A DNA stretch of 64,000 nucleotides from Alkalibacillus almallahensis. Its GTDB lineage: Bacteria; Bacillota; Bacilli; Bacillales; Alkalibacillaceae. The notes beneath the pieces were generated by a model. That model was not told the DNA's origin. It made no database searches and worked only from the letters and a program-made list of their open reading frames with translations. A program made the position numbers and the translations under genes. Positions 1 through 8,841 of the stretch are shown piece by piece (positions within the stretch are counted from its first letter, which is position 1; each line of letters opens with the position of its first letter). The stretch is from the NCBI RefSeq assembly GCF_011761495.1, contig NZ_JAASRU010000009.1:1-64000 (forward strand), in the 5' to 3' direction.

Positions 1-180
1 TGTCAGATACACTCTCCTTAACTTTGGTAGGTTATGGGTTGAGTATATCATGACATGTCCTTTTATAGTGTCTCGCTTAATTTTACAATCGAGGTGTTAT
101 TTAAAATAATTGCCCGAATAATTTTAAAATCACTATTCATAAACAATTCTTTTGCTAAAATGGAGAAAGAGGTGATGATC

Positions 181-252
181 ATGTCGGATAAAGTTGGACG
201 AAATGACCCTTGTCCTTGTGGAAGTGGGAAAAAGTATAAGAAATGTTGTTGA
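181..252 (+). CDS. SEC-C zinc-binding motif mini-ORF (5' part of an interrupted gene)
   Basis: This 23-residue ORF is almost exactly one SEC-C motif: residues [17 protein letters not shown] contain the usual CPCGSGxKYKKCC zinc ligands. A strong ribosome site (AAAGAGGTG, 166-174) precedes ATG 181; ATG 175 is an alternative in the same frame. The ORF ends at TGA 250-252. The ten codons that follow are open and in the same frame as the next gene, which has no good ribosome site of its own. I infer this is the N-terminus of that protein, separated by a nonsense codon. It could also be a free-standing zinc peptide, which is less likely. Confidence 0.6.
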   Translation: MSDKVGRNDPCPCGSGKKYKKCC

Positions 253-282
253 AAGACTAATTTAGTTGAATTTTCTAATCAA

Positions 283-2040
283 GTGGTTGTTCAGGAAATA
301 GAACAATACTTTCAATCACTCGTAACTGAGATGGTTGATCACTTTGCAATTTATACATCTGAACCGAAATCGGATATGGAATCGATGGATCATATGATGA
401 AATTTTTATATTGGTCAATTTATGATTCGGACGTTATGAATCAATTTGTTGATCGATTAGCACCTTCGATTAGTCGAGAGATAACACGTGAAACAGTTTT
501 AAGTTGGAAGGAAGGCCATGTGAGTATTTTTCAGGTAGAGAGTCAACCATCAGAAGAACGGCTGGAAATAAGTGATATGTATACAGGTCAAACATATTGG
601 GTCAGTAGTAATACTATAATTACTGATGAAGATCAAAGTGCTCCATTTTTAATGGGGGTTCTCATGCGCTGGGGTGTATATCACCAAATAATGCCTGTAG
701 CCCTGCCACTTTCTGAATTTGCTTATAATCAGTTTTCGGCTGAAGCTAATAATAAGCAACAATTTGAAGAGCGTTATTTAGATTTCCTCCAAAATTGGTG
801 GAATATGGGTTCAAAACCAAGTTCAATAAATGAGCTAAACGAAGACCCGCGCGCAATAAAGGTGTTAGAACTGGCGTTTGATCATCTATTTATGTCTCAA
901 AAAATAAATGATGAAGAACAAGAGTTGCTGGTTAGTTTATGGTTGCTTTATTACGAGCGCGAACGTCCTTCATTTAAGAAAACCGAAGTTATGGCGGCGG
1001 CCCTAGATTATATTTATTTAAATCACCCGATGTTCAAATCAACTGGGATTAATCAAATTACATTTAAAGAGATCGCCGAAGAATATGGTGTATCAGCATC
1101 AGCCGTTAGTAATAGGGTGGAACAGTTAGAAAGTTTTATCATGGATCAAGTAGTTGAAGAAGAGACAAGCCAACAGCCTCAAGTGGTACAAGGGCAACCA
1201 AGTACAGGTGCTGAACGTGCGCTTTATGAATTGCATCAGAATATGGCAGATGAACCGTTTGATAGCTTGGATGACGCAAATGAATACCTTCATAATCATA
1301 TTAATGATTCATTTACGCCTAAAACGGATCAGCAAAAGGCGCAGATTAAGATGTATGATGCATTTGACACGTTTGATTTAGACGAACAAGAAAAACTTGT
1401 TGATGATGCGTTACAACTTGACCCGAACAATATTGATGCTCTTGTCATGAAGGCTCAACTGAGTGAGTTTGTCTCAGAAACTTATCATCTAATGGAAAAA
1501 GCAATTTCATTAGGTCGTGAACAGATTGATTTGCAGGCGATTTATGATGATGAAATGCCTTGGGCTGTTATCGAAAATCGTCCTTGGTTCCGAGCAATTG
1601 AGGCGCTAGGTGACTTTCATAATTATATGGAAGACTTAGACGAAGCAGTTGAATTATACGAATGGCTATTATTCGATTTAAACCCGAACGACAATCAAGG
1701 GATACGTTACCGATTGATTATATGTTATCTTGCGTTAAACCGTTTAAGTGATGCAAAGAAATTGTTAACAGAATATGATGAGCCCTCGATGTCTTGGTCA
1801 CTTAATTGGGCAATTTACTATATTTTTGTGAATGATGGTATTCCCGTGAGTGAAGTGGAACAATCGATTCTTAAGGCGTATCAATACAACCCGAAATTAC
1901 TCGATTATTTTGTCGATGAAGATCAATTGTATTCTGATGATATGCTAGACCCTGCCTATGATGAAATTGAAAGATACTTTGGAGAATCCGGTTATTTATG
2001 GGAAGATTTTATTGGGATAATTACGGAAACATTAATTTAA
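283..2040 (+). CDS. TPR/HTH-containing protein, C-terminal part of an interrupted SEC-C protein
   Basis: The 585-residue frame begins at GTG 283 without a recognisable ribosome site and is continuous in frame, through the TGA at 250-252, with the SEC-C motif just upstream. Residues about 261-286 (KEIAEEYGVSASAVSNRV) look like a helix-turn-helix. Residues about 440-530 contain TPR-like helices with alternating hydrophobic and DEAVELYE-type patterns. The N-terminal 250 residues are helical and acidic with no domain I recognise. SEC-C motifs are commonly fused to longer proteins of unknown role, so the original product was probably one protein of about 620 residues. It may be a pseudogene, may be read through, or may start weakly at GTG 283. 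Function unknown. Confidence 0.6.
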   Translation: MVVQEIEQYFQSLVTEMVDHFAIYTSEPKSDMESMDHMMKFLYWSIYDSDVMNQFVDRLAPSISREITRETVLSWKEGHVSIFQVESQPSEERLEISDMYTGQTYWVSSNTIITDEDQSAPFLMGVLMRWGVYHQIMPVALPLSEFAYNQFSAEANNKQQFEERYLDFLQNWWNMGSKPSSINELNEDPRAIKVLELAFDHLFMSQKINDEEQELLVSLWLLYYERERPSFKKTEVMAAALDYIYLNHPMFKSTGINQITFKEIAEEYGVSASAVSNRVEQLESFIMDQVVEEETSQQPQVVQGQPSTGAERALYELHQNMADEPFDSLDDANEYLHNHINDSFTPKTDQQKAQIKMYDAFDTFDLDEQEKLVDDALQLDPNNIDALVMKAQLSEFVSETYHLMEKAISLGREQIDLQAIYDDEMPWAVIENRPWFRAIEALGDFHNYMEDLDEAVELYEWLLFDLNPNDNQGIRYRLIICYLALNRLSDAKKLLTEYDEPSMSWSLNWAIYYIFVNDGIPVSEVEQSILKAYQYNPKLLDYFVDEDQLYSDDMLDPAYDEIERYFGESGYLWEDFIGIITETLI

Positions 2041-2119
2041 TAAATAAGGCGGAATCTGATTTTGGACAGGTTTCGCCTTGTTGATTATAGTGATTGATCT
2101 TCGCTTGAATGGAGGAAGA

Positions 2120-3622
2120 ATGATGATCCATCTAAAGGATTTCGAGAAACATATTGAACGAAAGCTAGTTAATCGTGGATTTGATTTATTCCAGAATGGT
2201 GCTGTGACGTCGTTAGAACTCCAAGGTCAAAATGTTTGCGCGTCAGTGGAGGAGTCGGCTTGTTATCAAGTTAACTTAAAGAATGAGAATGGGTTTATAA
2301 CAAATGCCGTGTGCACATGCCCATTAGATCAAGATGATTGGTGCAGACACCAGGTCGCAGTTATGTTTCAGTTACTTGATAGAGACAAAGAAAAGTCGAT
2401 CACCGAGTTGTTAAAAAGTGCATCAAAGGAACAATTAGTGGATTTGTTAGGATCACTTACGTCATCACATGAAAATTTAGAATCCCATATTCGATTTTTC
2501 CTTTCAGACAGTAGCGAGGATCATATGATTTGGGCGAGACGCTTAGTTTCAGAAGCACTTGAAGATGCGGATTATGGTGGTTTTATTCCATGGCATAAAA
2601 CATTTGACGCGACGTTAGGAGCTAGTTACGTGTTAGAACAAGCTGAAGAAGCCTGGCGAGATAAGGATATAATTAAAACAGTTGATTTAACATTTGTTGT
2701 CATTGAAGAGTTAGTTGATTATATAGATGAAACAGATGATTCAAGCGGACTGTTTGGCTCTGAAATTGATCAAGCTATTAGAATGTTAAATAAAGCGATG
2801 CGTCAAGCAATTATTTACTTAGATAGAGAAGATTATCTTGTCATCGTTGATCAAGTCATAGAAGCTACTCAGCATGAAAGATTTAGAGAATGGCCGAAGT
2901 GGCCGGTTGAAATGCTACGTGGTGTGATGATTTACGGTGTTATGAGTGAAGTGCGTGAGAAGATTGAAGCAGCATTACAACATATTGCCTCATCTAGAGA
3001 AGGTCTTAATCGTCACGTGATTGTCTTTGAATACGATATGAAGTGGGAACTTGGAGATACTGATTTAAATTCATTTTTAAACCACTATTTAGATATTCCT
3101 GATATACGTGAACGAGCGATTTCAAAAGCAGAAAGTGAGGGAGACAGTGATTGGGTGATTGATTTAATCGAAACAGCCCAAGTGGTAAAAGACGACTGGT
3201 ATGACATTTTATATCGTCATTATGAGGTGCTTGGCTTTACAGAGCAACAACGTCAATTAGCAAAGAATTTGTTGTGTGAGTTCGGAATGACTTACTATGA
3301 TTACTTGCGCAAGCTGTACCCGGATGATGAGTGGACACTTGTCGTAAATTCATTAATAGACTATGAAGCGCATCGTTTTCGAGGTGAGAATTACGCGCAA
3401 TTTTTATTAAAAGAGCAACGATATGATTATTTATTGGCTTATTGTCAGGATTATCCTAATAGTATTAGAAATTATGCATCATATTTAAAGGATGTCTACC
3501 CTGAAGAAGTTCGCACACTCTTTGAAACATTAATTAATCAAGAAGCGGATATGGCATCTGATCGTAAAGCATACCAGCGTGTCTGTGAGACGATTAACCA
3601 TATGCAAAAGATTTGTGGTTAA
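2120..3622 (+). CDS. SWIM zinc-finger protein, C-terminus cut by an in-frame stop
   Basis: Residues about 55-85 carry a SWIM zinc finger (CTCPLDQDDWCRHQ, pattern CxC...CxH). The rest is a long helical region typical of Bacillus SWIM proteins of about 500-580 residues. SWIM domains bind nucleic acid or protein; the role of this subfamily is not known. ATG 2120 is chosen because GGAGGAAG precedes it; an upstream extension of 14 codons has no ribosome site. The ORF stops at TAA 3620-3622, but the same frame continues to TGA 3710-3712 and encodes a 29-residue tail (including YYRRPAFLDEL) that resembles the usual C-terminal helix of this family. The gene is probably slightly truncated by a nonsense mutation. 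Confidence 0.75.
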   Translation: MMIHLKDFEKHIERKLVNRGFDLFQNGAVTSLELQGQNVCASVEESACYQVNLKNENGFITNAVCTCPLDQDDWCRHQVAVMFQLLDRDKEKSITELLKSASKEQLVDLLGSLTSSHENLESHIRFFLSDSSEDHMIWARRLVSEALEDADYGGFIPWHKTFDATLGASYVLEQAEEAWRDKDIIKTVDLTFVVIEELVDYIDETDDSSGLFGSEIDQAIRMLNKAMRQAIIYLDREDYLVIVDQVIEATQHERFREWPKWPVEMLRGVMIYGVMSEVREKIEAALQHIASSREGLNRHVIVFEYDMKWELGDTDLNSFLNHYLDIPDIRERAISKAESEGDSDWVIDLIETAQVVKDDWYDILYRHYEVLGFTEQQRQLAKNLLCEFGMTYYDYLRKLYPDDEWTLVVNSLIDYEAHRFRGENYAQFLLKEQRYDYLLAYCQDYPNSIRNYASYLKDVYPEEVRTLFETLINQEADMASDRKAYQRVCETINHMQKICG

Positions 3623-3843
3623 AACGAAACTTTACCTATTATAGAGAAGTTAGAGCGTGAATATTATCGCCGACCAGCATTTTTAGATGAGCTAAGCCGA
3701 GTAAAGATATGAGGTTGAATGTTTGTTAGATTTTATACAAAGTTTCTACGATCACCCTATAGTAATATATGACTATTTGTATTATAACTGATTGGGATAG
3801 AACATGGAGTTGAAATTCGAATAAGAACATTAAACAATGTGAC

Positions 3844-3960
3844 ATACAGCGAAAATTGAGCTTGATACGTCGAAATTCGGCTATTATACAGCGGTTTTTA
3901 TCGTTTATACAGCGAAAAAGCAACTTGATACAGCGAAAACGTGGCAACATACAGCGAAAA
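3844..3960 (+). repeat. 21-bp phased array, word ATACAGCGAAAA (6 units)
   Basis: The TACA or its variant starts at 3845, 3866, 3887, 3908, 3929 and 3950, so every step is exactly 21 bp. Each unit has a 12-bp core followed by 9 variable bases; units 2 and 3 are degenerate. The array fills much of the 3713-4041 gap between the SWIM gene and the EamA gene. No promoter or terminator is evident inside it. The function is unknown. Confidence 0.9.
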
Positions 3961-4041
3961 CAAAATTTCCAAGCTTCTTCTATTGATTCTAGTCACGAAT
4001 TTTTGTAAAGTGGTAGAATCATAATTAAAAGGTGACGGCTT

Positions 4042-4947
4042 ATGTGGAAAATTTATAGTTTATTATTTTTAGTCATGTTGATGTGGGGGATGAACGTATC
4101 TGCATTGAAAGTATTGGTCGATGCGGTTGACCCACTTTTATTAAATAGTTTCCGTGTGTTCACTGCAGGTGTTGCGGTGTTAATTATTTGTATGGTGCTT
4201 GGGATTTTTCGTTTTCCAAGAAAATCAGAATGGGCCGTGATGGCTTACATCGGTGCTTTTAACGTTGTTTTGCACCATGCGTTTATCGCGACTGGTTTGG
4301 AAGGAACCTCAGGTGTGAATGCGTCGCTCATCTTAGGATTGGTTCCGCTTGTGACGGTCTTGATGTCTGTCATTTTTCTTAAACAAAAGGTTAATAAATT
4401 ACGCATGACTGGTTTCTTGCTCGGATTTTCAGGGGTTGCGCTCACAACGCTAACGGGTGATGGTGGACTTGGTTCGATATCATATGGTGATGTGCTAGTC
4501 TTTCTTGGCGTTGTCGTGCAAGGTTTTAGTTTTGTATTGATTAGTAAGCTAAAAGCTGAATTCGATCCTCGCTTAATTACGGGTTATATGATGGTATTTG
4601 GATCGTTTTTTATATTTGGATTAAGTCAGTTATTGGGTGCTAATGTTAGTGAAATAACGAGCGTATTTGATTGGCATATTGGCGGTGTTTTCTTATTTAG
4701 TGCCATTTGTGCGACAGCATTTGGTCATATGACCTACAATTTAGCGATTAAAAAGGTGGGGCCTGCTGAATCGGCTATTTTCACGAACTTGAATGTGCTA
4801 TTTGCTATGATTGGTTCGGCGTTCTTTTTAGGTGATGTCATTATGGTAGAGCATGTGGTTGGATTTGTTCTGATTTTAATAGGTATTTTCTTTGGTACGG
4901 GGGCATTAGAATATTTACTGAAAAGACGGCGAGGTAAAGTCGTTTAA
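4042..4947 (+). CDS. EamA/DMT-family transporter
   Basis: This 301-residue, very hydrophobic protein has about ten predicted membrane segments arranged as two EamA repeats (roughly residues 5-135 and 150-285). The first repeat has the characteristic N-terminal MLMWGMNVSALKV segment. Members of this drug/metabolite superfamily export amino acids, nucleosides or other metabolites. AAGGTGA precedes ATG 4042. The next gene starts 21 bp downstream and the third follows 12 bp after that, so the three appear to be one operon. An oxidase and a nucleoside hydrolase as neighbours hint at a nucleoside-related or amino-acid-related substrate, but the sequence does not show which. Confidence 0.88.
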   Translation: MWKIYSLLFLVMLMWGMNVSALKVLVDAVDPLLLNSFRVFTAGVAVLIICMVLGIFRFPRKSEWAVMAYIGAFNVVLHHAFIATGLEGTSGVNASLILGLVPLVTVLMSVIFLKQKVNKLRMTGFLLGFSGVALTTLTGDGGLGSISYGDVLVFLGVVVQGFSFVLISKLKAEFDPRLITGYMMVFGSFFIFGLSQLLGANVSEITSVFDWHIGGVFLFSAICATAFGHMTYNLAIKKVGPAESAIFTNLNVLFAMIGSAFFLGDVIMVEHVVGFVLILIGIFFGTGALEYLLKRRRGKVV

Positions 4948-4968
4948 TGAGATTGAGGTGATACGTTA

Positions 4969-6072
4969 ATGTCTTATCTAGTAGTTGGTGGCGGGATTCT
5001 TGGTGCTTCAGCAGCTTATGAACTAATGAAACAAGGTCAAGATGTTACGTTAGTTGACTCCCAAATGGAAGGGCAGGCAACCTATGCTGGAGCAGGGATT
5101 GTCTGCCCTTGGGTTAGTGCGCGTAAAGATCCTGATTTATATGCGTTAGCACGAGCGAGTGCGATTCGTTATCCTGAGTTAGTTGAGTCGTTAAGAAATG
5201 ACGGAGCTGATGACACGGGCTATCGATTGTGCGGAGCTTTGGCGCTAGCTGAAGATGAAGCCACGTTGCAGGAACTTTATCAAGAAGCGGTGACGAAACG
5301 AGAAGAGACATCGTTTGTTGGTGATGTAAAAACGTTATCGAATCAGGAAGCGCAGGCGATGTTTCCTCCTTTAGCAGATGATGTGAAAGCGGTTTATGTG
5401 TCAGGTGGTGCCCGTGTTGATGGTGCAAAATTGAACCGGGCATTATTGCAAGCATTTCAAAATTGTGGTGGTCAATATTTGGAAGGTAGCGTATCATTAG
5501 AGGTGAGTGGGGATCACGTGGTTGCTTACATAAATGAAGAGCGTATTGAAGCGGATGAAATCATCGTCGCGACAGGTGCTTGGACGAATGACTTGCTAAA
5601 ACCACTCGGGCTTGAGTTGCTACTCGAACCACAGCGCGGGCAAATCGCGCATTTAACGTTAATTGAAGAAACGGCTGATTGGCCTGTTGTGTTACCACAA
5701 TCTAGTCATTATATGCTGGCATTTGAAGCCGGTCGTGTCGTCATGGGCGCTACGCGTGAAGCGGATAGTGGTTTTGACTATCGATTAACAGCTGGCGGCG
5801 TGCATGATGTGTTACATGAAGGATTGGCTGTCGCACCTGACTTAGTCGAAGCAACTTTAGAAGACGTGCGGATTGGTTTTCGTCCGATGGGGCCTGATGG
5901 GAAGCCGTTATTAGGCAGGGTTAATGCTTTTTCAAATTTAACGGTCGCAACAGGACTTGGCCCTTCAGGCTTAACGATTGGCCCGTATATTGGGAAGTTA
6001 GCAGCTCAATTAGCAACAGGAACCAAAATAGATCAAACGATTGATCATTTAGATCCACTTAGACAAACTTAA
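4969..6072 (+). CDS. FAD-dependent amine/D-amino acid oxidase family protein
   Basis: The protein has 367 residues and a DAO fold. The N-terminal Rossmann motif GGGILGASAAYELMKQG binds the FAD ADP moiety, and near the C-terminus GFRPMGPDGKPLLG and VATGLGPSGLTIGP are the usual FAD-contacting segments. The family includes glycine oxidase, sarcosine oxidase and D-amino-acid dehydrogenases; I cannot assign the substrate. A ribosome site (TGAGGTGAT) precedes ATG 4969. It is the middle gene of the EamA-oxidase-nucleoside hydrolase operon. The frame is intact and the length is normal for the family. Confidence 0.85.
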   Translation: MSYLVVGGGILGASAAYELMKQGQDVTLVDSQMEGQATYAGAGIVCPWVSARKDPDLYALARASAIRYPELVESLRNDGADDTGYRLCGALALAEDEATLQELYQEAVTKREETSFVGDVKTLSNQEAQAMFPPLADDVKAVYVSGGARVDGAKLNRALLQAFQNCGGQYLEGSVSLEVSGDHVVAYINEERIEADEIIVATGAWTNDLLKPLGLELLLEPQRGQIAHLTLIEETADWPVVLPQSSHYMLAFEAGRVVMGATREADSGFDYRLTAGGVHDVLHEGLAVAPDLVEATLEDVRIGFRPMGPDGKPLLGRVNAFSNLTVATGLGPSGLTIGPYIGKLAAQLATGTKIDQTIDHLDPLRQT

Positions 6073-6084
6073 TGAGGTGATTTC

Positions 6085-7026
6085 ATGGCAAAAAAACCAG
6101 TTATTATTGATTGTGATCCAGGTATCGATGACGTGATGATGTTGTTATTAGGTTTACGTCACGAAGATATTGATGTGAAATTAATTACGACAAGTGCAGG
6201 TAACCAGACACAAGAAAAAGTGGTCACCAATGCGCTGAGGTTCGTGAGCTATTTAGACCATAATATCGAAATCACGCGCGGTTCCGAAAAGCCTTTTATC
6301 CGTGATTTAATGATCGCAGGCGACATCCATGGTGAATCTGGCCTTGGAGGTGTGACTTTTCCTGAGTCAACGTTAAAAGAAAGTGAACAGCCAGCCATTC
6401 AAGCGATGGTCAATGTCTTACGTGAAGCGGATGAACCTGTGACGATTGTTGCGACAGGTCCGATGACAAATGTTGGGGCACTGTTACTCGCTCATCCTGA
6501 ATTAAAACATAAAATTAAGCAGATCTCGATTATGGGTGGCGCTGTTTTAGGTGGTAATGTGACACCACAAGCAGAATTTAATATATATGTCGATCCTGAA
6601 GCGGCTGAAGTGGTCATGCAAAGTGGCCTTCCGATTATTATGAGTGGTTTGGATGTTACGCATAAAGCCTACTTAACCCAGTCAGAAGTCGCTGCCATGA
6701 AAGAGATTGGCACGCCTTTAACCGATAAATTACACGGTATGCTTGCACATTATATGGATGCCCAAGGGGATTCACCATTCCTAGAAAGTTACCATGGTGA
6801 TGTGTTGCGCTTACATGACTTATGTGCGATGGCCTATGTGATTGATCCAACGTTATTTGAAGGTGATGACTATTACGTAACGGTCGAGACTTGCGGAAAT
6901 GAAACGGCTGGTGCAACGGTAGTAGACCACTTACGGAATACCGATCATGAGCCGAATGTTCACGTGTTATATGATGTTGAACGCGAACGATTTGTGGAGT
7001 TGTTTTTTGAGTATTTAAGAGGTTAA
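6085..7026 (+). CDS. Inosine/uridine-preferring nucleoside hydrolase family protein
   Basis: The 313-residue protein begins with the calcium-binding family motif DCDPGIDDVMM (DxDxGxDD). It also has the conserved VATGPMTNVG and IMGGAV segments and a C-terminal HDLCAMAYVIDP segment with an active-site His-Asp. The enzyme would cleave the N-glycosidic bond of ribonucleosides to base plus ribose. ATG 6085 follows AATGAGGTGAT. It is the last gene of the operon starting with the EamA transporter. A second member of the family lies at 34059-34991. Nucleobase specificity cannot be read from sequence. Confidence 0.9.
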   Translation: MAKKPVIIDCDPGIDDVMMLLLGLRHEDIDVKLITTSAGNQTQEKVVTNALRFVSYLDHNIEITRGSEKPFIRDLMIAGDIHGESGLGGVTFPESTLKESEQPAIQAMVNVLREADEPVTIVATGPMTNVGALLLAHPELKHKIKQISIMGGAVLGGNVTPQAEFNIYVDPEAAEVVMQSGLPIIMSGLDVTHKAYLTQSEVAAMKEIGTPLTDKLHGMLAHYMDAQGDSPFLESYHGDVLRLHDLCAMAYVIDPTLFEGDDYYVTVETCGNETAGATVVDHLRNTDHEPNVHVLYDVERERFVELFFEYLRG

Positions 7027-7166
7027 TTTTCAATAGAACTTATGGAGTTAAAATGCTTCATGAGTTTTATTTATGTTTTATGAAGAGGTTTTACCATGAC
7101 AAAATTAGTTAATGAGTTTATACTTAGTGTAATGACATGTATGACTTTATAATGAGGTATTTATTT

Positions 7167-8054
7167 ATGAGAGATATTTCTAATTGGTCCGTTACTAATT
7201 TTGGTGAGAATAGTACCTTGGAAAAATACGAGTTGCTATCTCCAGATGATAAACAGTTCGTCATTAAGTTTCCTAGAAACTTTGATGGGAATCGGACTAA
7301 TTGGGAAGATGTAAATGAAGTGATTGCCGCAGAACTGGCCAAATTAATTGGACTTCCAACAGTTGACGCTGAGATTGTTTATTTTAATGGAAGAAGAGCA
7401 TGTCTTATGAAACACTTCAGGGTAGAATGGGGTGCTGAACACGGAGAGACAGCCGCTTCTTTATTAAGTGCTCAATTTGGTGAAGTCTACGATAATCTCA
7501 AGTCCAGTGACTTAAAAAATGACGAATTAATTAGAGAATTATTCTTGTTGTTTGAAGACTTTAAACTATATCATCAAACCTTAGAAAGTTATATCTTTAT
7601 GAACTTATTTGATATATTAATAGCTAATCAAGATCGTCACGGTCATAATTGGCAAATTCTATATATAGAAGGAGAACCTTGTTTTGGACCTTTATATGAT
7701 AATGGTGCTTCTTTAGGGTGGCAATTAACAGAATCTGCAATTATTAATATGGTTAATGATCACACTAAAATGAATCAATTTTTTAATAAATCTAAAGTTA
7801 AAATTGGATTGGACAATCGAGAAACTCCTAGAATTCAAGCTAAAAAAGCTTTAAAGTTTTTTGCTAGAAATTTTCCTGAGGAATGTGAAAAATTTTTTTA
7901 TAAGACTGACACTTTAGATGTTGCTAAATTTGAAAAGTTTATAAATGATTTTCCATTGTTATCAAAGGATAGAAAAGAATTTATTACTAAGCTAATTCAA
8001 TTTCGATTAGATAAAATGAAAAGTATTTTTAGAGAGGAGGCTTACAATGAATAA
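7167..8054 (+). CDS. HipA-like Ser/Thr kinase (C-terminal kinase domain only)
   Basis: The product has about 295 residues and the HipA-type kinase core. FVIKFPR is the ATP-lysine strand, IANQDRHGHNW (about residues 166-176) is the catalytic loop, and GPLYDNGASLGW is the metal-binding segment. The N-subdomain-1 of classical HipA is missing and appears instead in the downstream gene. ATG 7167 is preferred because TGAGG precedes it; the frame is open to 7137. The gene is much more AT-rich than its neighbours, which suggests acquisition. Stop and start of the two genes overlap by 8 bp, so they are likely co-translated. HipA kinases phosphorylate proteins such as glutamyl-tRNA synthetase; the target here is unknown. 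Confidence 0.75.
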   Translation: MRDISNWSVTNFGENSTLEKYELLSPDDKQFVIKFPRNFDGNRTNWEDVNEVIAAELAKLIGLPTVDAEIVYFNGRRACLMKHFRVEWGAEHGETAASLLSAQFGEVYDNLKSSDLKNDELIRELFLLFEDFKLYHQTLESYIFMNLFDILIANQDRHGHNWQILYIEGEPCFGPLYDNGASLGWQLTESAIINMVNDHTKMNQFFNKSKVKIGLDNRETPRIQAKKALKFFARNFPEECEKFFYKTDTLDVAKFEKFINDFPLLSKDRKEFITKLIQFRLDKMKSIFREEAYNE

Positions 8055-8802
8055 GGTTAAATCGCTATTAGTTATTTGGAAGGATTTTAAGACAAATCTT
8101 TATTATCATGTAGGAACACTTAATTATGATGGCAATCGGTATGTTTTTGAGTACAGTTTTAAGAGTGAATCACCGAGAAATGTGTATGCAGCACTTGAAC
8201 AAGGATATCGTCTTCATCCAGCTTTTCCAGAATTAACAAAAACTTATCAGTCAACATCACTCTTTTCAACATTCAACCGACGTATTCCAGATGAAAATCG
8301 GATAGGGTATGTGAATATCTTAGAAGAATTGTCTTTGAATTCGAATGCTGACCGTATGGATTTATTGCAGGCAACTAGAGGTGTTTTATCAGGCGATCCT
8401 TATTCATTCGAAGAGCCTTTACGACTGAATGAAAATACGTTAACATCAAACTTTTATATAAACGGTATGCGACACAATTCTGCTTTACCTGAAAATTGGC
8501 CGGAACATATTCACATTGGTGATTCTTTAACAGCGAAATTAGAGGAAGATAATGAATATGACCGTTTTGCTGTTGGTATTTATCATGAAACAGGTATCTT
8601 CTTAGGTTATGTTCCGGGAATATATGCACAGGCAATATATGCTTTAATTAAGAACAATGAAAATATTTCAATAATAGTAAAGAATACTCGTCCTAATTAT
8701 GCTTCACAATGGTGGATCCAGGTCACATTTAAAGCGACAATCCATCTAAATAATCACGATTATGATCAATTCAATGATTTAATAATTGAAAATATAGCTT
8801 AA
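8047..8802 (+). CDS. HIRAN-domain protein with HipA N-subdomain-like region
   Basis: The protein has 251 residues. About residues 140-200 match a HIRAN domain (NSALPENWPEHIHIGD...DNEYDRFAVGIYH...GYVPG), a fold that in eukaryotes and phages binds DNA ends or modified DNA. The first 90 residues (YYHVGTLNYDGNRYVFEYS, then HPAFPE and LFSTFNRRIPDENR) resemble the N-subdomain-1 of HipA kinases, though weakly. AGAGGAGG precedes ATG 8047. The upstream kinase lacks this subdomain, so the pair looks like a split HipA, reminiscent of HipS/HipT in HipBST but in reversed order and with HIRAN added. The HIRAN call is firm; the HipS-like reading is inference. Confidence 0.7.
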   Translation: MNKVKSLLVIWKDFKTNLYYHVGTLNYDGNRYVFEYSFKSESPRNVYAALEQGYRLHPAFPELTKTYQSTSLFSTFNRRIPDENRIGYVNILEELSLNSNADRMDLLQATRGVLSGDPYSFEEPLRLNENTLTSNFYINGMRHNSALPENWPEHIHIGDSLTAKLEEDNEYDRFAVGIYHETGIFLGYVPGIYAQAIYALIKNNENISIIVKNTRPNYASQWWIQVTFKATIHLNNHDYDQFNDLIIENIA

Positions 8803-8841
8803 AAATGACCACGTGCAGACAAATTGCACGTGGTCATTTTT
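8802..8841. terminator. Bidirectional intrinsic terminator
   Basis: A 15-bp inverted repeat (ATGACCACGTGC core) with a 9-nt loop is flanked by A-runs on the left and T-runs on the right. It would serve both the HIRAN gene and the convergent SDR gene. Confidence 0.9.

Noticed and set aside
1-54. Possible start region of a minus-strand gene at the left edge
   Set aside because: AAGGAG on the minus strand (about 15-20) is suggestive but no start codon at proper spacing lies inside the window.
3726-3950. Minus-strand ORF with RCI-type heptads across the 3.8 kb array
   Set aside because: Same artefact of the 21-bp period; no ribosome site and no family resemblance.
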